Assembly (NCBI RefSeq): GCF_002204185.1
Contig: NZ_MXPU01000012.1
Coordinates: 62,001 to 126,000, forward strand
DNA from: Rhizobium esperanzae
GTDB taxonomy: Bacteria; Pseudomonadota; Alphaproteobacteria; Rhizobiales; Rhizobiaceae
Length of the DNA: 64,000 nucleotides
Direction: 5' to 3'
Shown: positions 58,875 through 64,000 of the stretch, piece by piece
Layout of the letters: every line of letters starts with the position of its first letter
Numbering within the stretch: the first letter of the stretch is position 1
Made by a program: the position numbers and the translations under genes
The notes under the pieces: generated by a model
What the model was told of the DNA's origin: nothing
Seen by the model: the letters and a program-made list of their open reading frames with translations, nothing else
The model's database searches: none

Positions 58875-59601
58875 TCAGATGTACAGCGGCGCCATCTTCC
58901 GCCAGGCGCCGGCGCGGTGGGCGCGGCCGTCCCAGATATGCAGTTGATGGCGGATGTTCTTCTCGCCGAGCAGCCGGCTGAGATAGCGCTTGTTGTCGAG
59001 GAAGGGATCGGCATCGCCGATCGTCAGCACGATGTCGATTTCACGCAGCCGCTCGAGCCGCCAGTCCGCGCCGAGACCGGGCAGGAAATGCGTCGGCGTG
59101 TGGAAATAGATGCTGTCGTCGTAATAGCCGTCGAACAGGTCGCCGAACACTTCCACCTTCATCGTCAGTCGCAGCGCCCGGAAAAGGCGACGAGCTTGCG
59201 GAAGAGATGCGGATGGCGGAAGACGAGCCTCGCCGCCTGGAAGGCGCCGAGGCTGCATCCATGCACGATGGTGCAGTCGTGCGGGTTTTTCGCCGCCATC
59301 AGCGGCAGCACCTCGTGGAGGATATAATCCTCCAGCGCCGCATGCCGGCGGATGCGCTCGGCCGGATGGCGATGGAAGCCGTAAAGGCTGTCAGCCGCCA
59401 ATCCCTCGATGCAATAGAGCTGGAGATGACCGGCCGAAAGCTTGTCGGCGAGGCTCGCAACCAGGCCGAGCTGCTCATATTCGAAGAAGCGCCCCTCCCG
59501 CGTCGGAAACACCAGCACCTTGGCGCCGGCATGCCCGAACACCAGTATTCCATCTCCCGATGCAGGCTCTGACTGTACCAGCTGAGATATTCGCGGTTCA
59601 T
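58875..59601 (-). pseudogene. Esterase family protein with two one-base frameshifts
   Basis: Three frames together encode a 242-residue alpha/beta-hydrolase (putative esterase). Segment 1 from ATG 59601: NREYLSWYSQSLHREME. Segment 2: LVFGHAGAKVLVFPTREGRF, ILHEVLPLMAAKNPHDCT, the nucleophile elbow HGCSLGAFQAA, FRKLVAFSGRCD. Segment 3: LTMKVEVFGDLFDGYYD through VLTIGDADPF to HIWDGRAHRAG with the catalytic His. The breaks are near 59548 (one A missing) and 59167 (one C missing). The total is two bases short of 243 codons. Its start overlaps the stop of the upstream acetylxylan esterase gene (ATGA). Confidence 0.82.
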
Positions 59602-60557
59602 GTCACCCTGAAGAACTGTCCGATCTTGTCGCGGAGCGCCGCCTCTTGCTCAGCGCTTCCAGGATAATCGAAATGGCCGGCGTCCAGGATGAAGATTTCA
59701 TTAAATTTCGGTATCGCATTTGCGACAGCGAACTGGCAGGGCGGGGCAACGGCAGGATCGAAAAGCGCCACCGCCGTCAGCATCGGCACCTCGATCCGAC
59801 GCGCCGCGGTCGCTGCGTCGTAGTAGCGCAACGTTTCCAGCACATTTCCGTGTTCCGCCTGATAGTCCTGCACTCCCTGCGCGCTGCCGACGCTCGGCAA
59901 CTTGAGGCGCAGCGGCTGGTCGCCGAAGCTCGGAAGCGCCAGATGGCCGCCGTCGATGCGCGTGTCATAGGCGATCGCCATGGCTCCGACGCCGCCTCCG
60001 AAGCTGATGCCGCTATAGCCGATCTGGCCCGAGAGCCAGGGATAGAGCCCGAGCAGTGTCGAGACGGCAAGCCAGATATCCTCGACGCAGCCGCCGATGA
60101 TGTAGGAATCCCGCTTGTCGATGTCGTGCAGCACATGCCAGGACGGATTCTGCGAAATCGACGGATGGCTGCTCAGCGACAGCCCGCGGCAGCAGGGAAA
60201 GATGAGCGCCGTTTCCTTGACCGGCAGATCGAAATCCGGACGATCCCGCCCGCCATAGCCGTGCCCGACGACGAGGCCGCGCCGCACCTGTCCCTCACAC
60301 GGCAGCAGCAGCCAGCCGCCGATTCGGAACGAATTCGTGGAGAGATAGACGAGGTCGAGCACGTGCCAGTCGGGATGGGTGAACTCGCTGCGGGAAAGCA
60401 CCGGCTGCGGATCGACCGTCAGCGCCTTTTGATACCGCGCCTCCCAGAATGCGTCGAAACCATCCGGCTCCTCCGGCGGCTCGACCGCAAGCAGCTCTTG
60501 GAGCTGCATGCCGTAAGTGGGATCGAAGGCAAAAGGATGTGTAGCGGGAATGCTCAT
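59598..60557 (-). CDS. Acetylxylan esterase / cephalosporin deacetylase-like
   Basis: 319-residue alpha/beta-hydrolase of the AXE1 family. The nucleophile motif is GYSGISFGGGVG; other features are GGWLLLPCEGQVRRGLVVGHGYGG and the ending ILDAGHFDYPG with the catalytic His. It removes acetyl groups from sugars or related esters. No signal peptide is seen, so it is cytoplasmic. ATG 60557 starts the conserved region. The stop overlaps the start of the frameshifted esterase by four bases, so the two formed a coupled pair. Confidence 0.85.
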   Translation of the reverse strand: MSIPATHPFAFDPTYGMQLQELLAVEPPEEPDGFDAFWEARYQKALTVDPQPVLSRSEFTHPDWHVLDLVYLSTNSFRIGGWLLLPCEGQVRRGLVVGHGYGGRDRPDFDLPVKETALIFPCCRGLSLSSHPSISQNPSWHVLHDIDKRDSYIIGGCVEDIWLAVSTLLGLYPWLSGQIGYSGISFGGGVGAMAIAYDTRIDGGHLALPSFGDQPLRLKLPSVGSAQGVQDYQAEHGNVLETLRYYDAATAARRIEVPMLTAVALFDPAVAPPCQFAVANAIPKFNEIFILDAGHFDYPGSAEQEAALRDKIGQFFRVT

Positions 60558-60700
60558 CCGGACTTTGTCGCGTGAAAGCGCCGGCCATGCAAGGCTATGT
60601 GGCGGCTTGCTCGTCTTCTCTCGCCGCAGGACTGCGTAGGCCAAAGGCCGATGGAGCAGACCGACGGCCGGACGGTCACCGGAAACACCTCAATGACCAT

Positions 60701-60722
60701 TGCGATTTAATCGGATGCGATA
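60701..60722. promoter_or_regulatory. OhrR operator upstream of ohrR
   Basis: TGCGATTTAATCGGATGCGATA shares the GATTTAATCGGATGCGAT core with the two palindromes before ohr. It lies 35 bp upstream of the ohrR ATG, consistent with autorepression. Confidence 0.75.
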
Positions 60723-60756
60723 TATATAATTGGTGCAACCGAGACAGGATAAACCT

Positions 60757-61251
60757 ATGCCCACGTCCGAAGCCGCAAATCAGTCTGCATCCGCCTCTCC
60801 CGGGGGTGGCGGTGAGGTCCGCAAGCTTTCGACCTTCCTGTGCTTCGCGGTCTATTCGGCCAATCTCGCTTTCGGCCGCGCCTACAAGCCGATTCTGGAC
60901 GCGCTCGGCCTGACCTATACCCAGTATATCGCCATGGTGGCCCTCTCCGAGGAGGACGATCAGACGGTCAGCACGCTGGGAGAAAAACTGTTCCTCGAAT
61001 CCAACACGCTGACGCCCATTCTCAAGAAGCTGGAGTCGGTCGGCTTTATCACCCGCCACCGCGATCCAGCCGACGAACGGCAGGTGCGTGTCAGCCTGAC
61101 GCCAGCGGGACGCGAAATTCTCGAGACCGATCCCGGCTCCGCCTTGATCGACGCCGTCGGCCTAGGCGACGATTTTCCCGTCGTGCAGAAATCGGTGACG
61201 CGGTTGCGCGACAATCTGCTACGGGCACAGGCGGAGCCGCAAAAATCATGA
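60757..61251 (+). CDS. ohrR: MarR-family organic hydroperoxide repressor OhrR
   Basis: 164-residue MarR-type repressor. The reactive cysteine is Cys29 in STFLCFAVYSANLAFGRAYK; the HTH core includes TVSTLGEKLFLESNTLTPILKK and the wing HRDPADERQVRVSLT. Oxidation of the cysteine by organic peroxides releases it from DNA and induces ohr. ATG 60757 has an AGGA site upstream. The N-terminal tail (about 20 residues, Ser/Ala/Gly-rich) is longer than usual. The target ohr gene is 1.6 kb to the right and matching operators are present at both genes. Confidence 0.92.
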   Translation: MPTSEAANQSASASPGGGGEVRKLSTFLCFAVYSANLAFGRAYKPILDALGLTYTQYIAMVALSEEDDQTVSTLGEKLFLESNTLTPILKKLESVGFITRHRDPADERQVRVSLTPAGREILETDPGSALIDAVGLGDDFPVVQKSVTRLRDNLLRAQAEPQKS

Positions 61252-61278
61252 TCGCAGCACATGTCGGCACCTGGTGAC

Positions 61279-61695
61279 ATGTCCGAGATCGCAATCGGCG
61301 TATTGATCGAAAATGGCAGCGTTCTTCTCGCAAGGCGAAGTTCGGAGCGCAGGACACACCCGGATCGGTGGAGCCTGCCGGGCGGTCACGTCGAACGCGG
61401 CGAAGATGCCGAGACGGCACTGCGCCGGGAATTGCTGGAAGAAATCGGCGTGACGCCGCAGCACTGGCTGTTGGCCGGAGAGTTCGTATCGGAAAGCCCG
61501 CCCGGGGCATCCGCCACCTTCCATGTCTATCGCGTCGACCGATGGCAGGACTCTCCGCGACTTATCGGCGATGAACACACGGCGCTCAGATGGTTTACCG
61601 CCGCGGAGATAGAACGCGAAACCGAACTGGCGCCGCCTCAGCTTGGGGAAATGCTCTCAAACCTGCTCAGACCGAAAACGAACCGGCAGGCATGA
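61279..61695 (+). CDS. Nudix hydrolase
   Basis: 138-residue protein with a full Nudix box, GGHVERGEDAETALRRELLEEIGV in pattern (Gly-x5-Glu-x7-Arg-Glu-x2-Glu-Glu), written here as GGHVERGED and RRELLEEIGV. It hydrolyses nucleoside diphosphate derivatives; MutT-type sanitation of oxidised nucleotides fits its place near peroxide genes, but that is inference. ATG 61279 and ATG 61261 are both possible starts. It begins 27 bp after ohrR and may share its transcript. Confidence 0.85.
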   Translation: MSEIAIGVLIENGSVLLARRSSERRTHPDRWSLPGGHVERGEDAETALRRELLEEIGVTPQHWLLAGEFVSESPPGASATFHVYRVDRWQDSPRLIGDEHTALRWFTAAEIERETELAPPQLGEMLSNLLRPKTNRQA

Positions 61696-61719
61696 TGACG
61701 GAAAAGAAGTGGCGCGCCC

Positions 61720-62757
61720 CTACAGAGCGCGCTGCCGAACCTCCGCAAGCGCGCCTTCCTGCATCATCTCGGCCGCCTTGGCATACCCGCCACCCATTCC
61801 GTCGAGGAAATGCAGGTGCGAATCCGGCTGGCCCGACGGCACGAGGCAGGTCATCAGCGCATGCGATTGGCGGTGCAGCCCGAAATCGATCTCGCCGCGC
61901 GCCCGTGCCGCGGCGAGGATGGCTTCGACACGGTCGATCTGCTCCGGCGCACAGTCGAGCGTCAGGCGCAGACCATCATCGAACTTGCGGAAATCCGAAT
62001 TGGAGGCGACCTCCGACCAGCGTTTCGCGCTGACCTGCTTCTCTCTTGCCATACCCGCCCCTCCGGAAAGCGGATGAGACTGGCGTGGCGCGGCATCGAA
62101 AACCGCGAGCACACGTCTTGCCAGCGCCGCAAAGATCTCCGGGCGCGTGTGGTCGCGCGGCTCGACCAACAACGACAGGATCTCGCCGCGCTGGCTCGGA
62201 AATGGCGCCCAGTCGCAGCTCAAGCCCGTCAGGTCAGGCCGCATCGCATAACGGCCGGGTTTCACCAGAAAGCGGCCATTCTTGATCTGCTGCTCCGCCC
62301 ATTTGAGCCCGCCTCCGGCAAACATCGCATAGGTCGCGCTCTCGGAAGCGGCGTAGCGCGCGATCCTGACGTCGCGCCCATTGGCACGGATTTCGCCGAC
62401 GGTGACGAGCCCGACACGCAGGTCGAGATGAAGCTCGGCTTTGGCGAAGCCCGCGACGTCACGCAAGGCCGAGGTCGCCGCCATGATGCCATTCGCCGGC
62501 AAGGCGAAGGCTGCTCCGTCTCCGCGAAACACGAAGGGAAAATTGAACGAACCCCAGACATTGCCGAGGGCGGCGATGATCGATGCGCCGGCATAATTGA
62601 CGTCTTCATAGCGTCCCGATCGGATCGCCGCGGTTGAGCTGACGACATCGGTGATGCCGATCAGCCAATCGTCAGGCAACGGCTCGTAGACATCGGGATC
62701 GAGGACATGCGAAAACTCGTCATAGGCCCGGCGCGGCTCCGCGTGGCTGTTGCTCAT
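61720..62757 (-). CDS. DUF3095 protein with cyclase-like features
   Basis: 345-residue protein of DUF3095. The N-terminal part resembles a class III nucleotide cyclase core: GITDVVSSTAAIRSGRYEDV (like the DxxxST metal loop), FVFRGDGAAFALP (like the GD metal loop). Later blocks are FPSQRGEILSLLVEP and LHFLDGMGGGYAKAAE. The family is uncharacterised; nucleotide cyclase or nucleotide-binding activity is inference. It is convergent with the Nudix gene and 107 bp downstream of ohr. Confidence 0.82.
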   Translation of the reverse strand: MSNSHAEPRRAYDEFSHVLDPDVYEPLPDDWLIGITDVVSSTAAIRSGRYEDVNYAGASIIAALGNVWGSFNFPFVFRGDGAAFALPANGIMAATSALRDVAGFAKAELHLDLRVGLVTVGEIRANGRDVRIARYAASESATYAMFAGGGLKWAEQQIKNGRFLVKPGRYAMRPDLTGLSCDWAPFPSQRGEILSLLVEPRDHTRPEIFAALARRVLAVFDAAPRQSHPLSGGAGMAREKQVSAKRWSEVASNSDFRKFDDGLRLTLDCAPEQIDRVEAILAAARARGEIDFGLHRQSHALMTCLVPSGQPDSHLHFLDGMGGGYAKAAEMMQEGALAEVRQRAL

Positions 62758-62864
62758 AGCATGTTCTCCGGATCGGCAGGTTTGGCTGCTGGCTCAGAAG
62801 CGGGTCTGCCGCCGATCGGCAGACCCCCGCTTGAAGGTGACGGCGCGAAGTCCGCCCTTTCCGT

Positions 62865-63260
62865 TCAGATAAGCTTGGTTTCGACGTCGATATTGCCGTG
62901 GACCGCCTTGGAGTAAGGGCAGATGTCATGGGCCGCCTCGATCAGTTCCTGTGCAATCTCACGGTCGATGTCAGCAAGGCTGACATTGAGCCGTGCACGC
63001 AGGAAGTAGGAGCCGTTATCGCCGTTGAGCGTAATTTCGGCATCGACCTCGGGACCGGCCGGCAAGGTGATCTTCCGCTGTGCGGCGGCGAGCTCGATGG
63101 CACCGATATAGCAGGCCGACCAGGCGGCCCCGAACAGGTTTTCGGCCGCCGGATGCGGCTGCGGCAGCTTGATATCGAGCGTACCGTCGCTGCTGCGTGC
63201 ATAGCCGTTGCGACCACCGGCGATGTGGGTCTTGCCGGCGAAAAGAAGCTTCTCAGTCAT
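62865..63260 (-). CDS. ohr: Organic hydroperoxide resistance protein Ohr
   Basis: 131-residue thiol peroxidase of the Ohr/OsmC family. The peroxidatic Cys50 is in FGAAWSACYIGAIE and the resolving Cys114 in AAHDICPYSKAVHG. It reduces organic (fatty acid) hydroperoxides using lipoyl-bearing proteins. ATG 63260 is chosen because AAAGGA lies eight bases upstream; ATG 63266 is too close to it. Two perfect OhrR palindromes lie 35-106 bp upstream. Confidence 0.94.
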   Translation of the reverse strand: MTEKLLFAGKTHIAGGRNGYARSSDGTLDIKLPQPHPAAENLFGAAWSACYIGAIELAAAQRKITLPAGPEVDAEITLNGDNGSYFLRARLNVSLADIDREIAQELIEAAHDICPYSKAVHGNIDVETKLI

Positions 63261-63294
63261 TGTCATATCCTTTCGGTCTGATGATTTTTAACGT

Positions 63295-63311
63295 ATCCGA
63301 TTAAATCGGAT
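63295..63311. promoter_or_regulatory. OhrR operator 1 upstream of ohr
   Basis: ATCCGATTAAATCGGAT, a perfect 17-bp palindrome 35 bp upstream of the ohr ATG. Confidence 0.85.
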
Positions 63312-63351
63312 GCGCTCTAATAGGCTAAACCGAATTTGATGTCAACATCAT

Positions 63352-63366
63352 TCCGATTTAATCGGA
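63352..63366. promoter_or_regulatory. OhrR operator 2 upstream of ohr
   Basis: TCCGATTTAATCGGA, a perfect 15-bp palindrome centred 56 bp from operator 1, flanked by ATACGAT as at ohrR. A spacing of five to six helical turns would allow cooperative binding. Confidence 0.85.
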
Positions 63367-63507
63367 TACGATTTATCTTGCCGGAAGATTTGAGACGTCC
63401 GCGCAGGCAGGCTGGACCGGTTGCGCACTCACGTCTTGTCCGGGAAGGAGGCCGCCTATAGGCTTGCCTCGAGGCTCGGGGCTTCACGAGGAAGACGGAG
63501 AGTTGAG

Positions 63508-64000
63508 ATGTCCTCCATAACCGAAGGCAATGCGAGACAATATGGCGACAGCCGCAAGCTCGCCGCCCGCGCCAGGCTCCATACCGAATATACCATCGCC
63601 GAAACGGGCTGGTTTCCGTGGGTTGCCGCGCAGCTGCCTTTGAGACCGGCAGATCGCGTCCTCGACATCGGCTGCGGGCCGGCATGGTTCTGGGCGGCAA
63701 CGGCGGATCTGCTGCCGGAGAATCTGCACCTGACGCTCGCCGACCTTTCGTCAGGCATGGTCGACGAGGCCGTGGCGCGCTGCGGCGCACTGCGCTTCGG
63801 CTCCGTTCGAGGCTGCCGGGCCGATGCTGCCGCACTTCCCTTCGAAGACGGCGCCTTTGATCTCGTGATCGCCATGCATATGCTCTATCACCTGCCCGAC
63901 CCCGCCACCGGAATCGCGGAGATGGCGAGGGTACTGAAACCGGGTGGCTTTCTCGCAGTCACCACCAACGGCATCGGCAATATGCGCGAGATCTATCGCC
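63508..64000 (+). CDS. Class I SAM-dependent methyltransferase (partial, right edge)
   Basis: At least 164 residues of a methyltransferase cut by the window end. Motif I is RVLDIGCGPAWFWA, motif II LTLADLSSGMVDEA, and motif IV DGAFDLVIAMHMLYHLPDP followed by ARVLKPGGFLAVTTNG, the Methyltransf_11 (UbiE-like) layout. CGGAGAG lies seven bases upstream of the ATG. The substrate is unknown. Confidence 0.85.
   Translation, partial: MSSITEGNARQYGDSRKLAARARLHTEYTIAETGWFPWVAAQLPLRPADRVLDIGCGPAWFWAATADLLPENLHLTLADLSSGMVDEAVARCGALRFGSVRGCRADAAALPFEDGAFDLVIAMHMLYHLPDPATGIAEMARVLKPGGFLAVTTNGIGNMREIYR

Noticed and set aside
1..64000. CRISPR arrays, tRNA or rRNA genes, transposases, phage genes
   Set aside because: No regularly spaced direct repeats, cloverleaf-like sequences, rRNA blocks or recombinase motifs were recognised on either strand by reading; a tRNA or Rfam scan would settle it.

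Overview
This window looks like chromosomal DNA from a member of the Rhizobiales, most likely Rhizobium of the leguminosarum/etli group. The evidence is the high GC content, a complete acpXL-type cluster for the very-long-chain fatty acid of rhizobial lipid A, an fnrN-type oxygen regulator with two anaeroboxes, aerobic (Pseudomonas denitrificans-type) cob genes, and several families of palindromic intergenic repeats of the kind common in rhizobia. I see no rRNA, tRNA, CRISPR array, insertion sequence or prophage.

Layout. 1-7 kb: housekeeping and miscellaneous genes (C39-like peptidase, D-Ala-D-Ala ligase, P-loop ATPase, methyltransferase, a frameshifted acetyltransferase, gnd with a clear terminator, an AraC regulator, two small enzyme-like proteins). 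7-14.5 kb: a PAS protein, then the lipid A VLCFA operon read leftwards (acpXL, fabZ, an unusual ketosynthase-like protein, fabF, a zinc dehydrogenase, lpxXL), divergent from fnrN. 15-34 kb: cobalamin synthesis in three blocks on the minus strand: cobA-B-C-D; cobP-cobW-cobN-cobO behind a large cobalamin riboswitch; and cobQ alone. A cobE/nucleoside hydrolase pair, a TSUP exporter, a ClC channel and a class III cyclase lie between them. 34-43 kb: an orphan glycine-betaine-type binding protein, small lipoprotein and DUF genes, LysR regulators, the argO/argP divergent pair, a Gre-type factor, MgtC, a xanthine dehydrogenase relic and a GlxA-type AraC regulator. 44-46.5 kb: two paralogous double-receiver response regulators, one with a GGDEF domain. 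46.6-50.3 kb: a squalene-cyclase-like protein and an arsenic operon (arsR, arsC, aquaporin, arsC2) with a divergent DUF6428 gene. 50-64 kb: an MscS channel, a receiver-histidine kinase, an MFS pump, a candidate small RNA or attenuator, dihydroxyacetone kinase, a doubly frameshifted esterase, an acetylxylan esterase, an ohrR/ohr peroxide-response pair with palindromic operators, a Nudix hydrolase, a DUF3095 protein, and a methyltransferase cut by the right edge.

Most interesting points: the second ketosynthase of the VLCFA cluster has Glu where the catalytic Cys should be, so it may act as a non-condensing partner; fnrN and acpXL share an intergenic region holding two perfect anaeroboxes; cobN carries an in-frame inverted-repeat insertion; the cobalamin riboswitch is much larger than usual and is followed by a possible 49-residue ORF coupled to cobP; cobE has no stop before the next gene; and an isolated UUCG-loop terminator upstream of the MFS gene suggests an unannotated RNA. 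Three genes (GNAT, esterase, possibly cobE) carry one-base shifts. These may be genuine decay or assembly errors.
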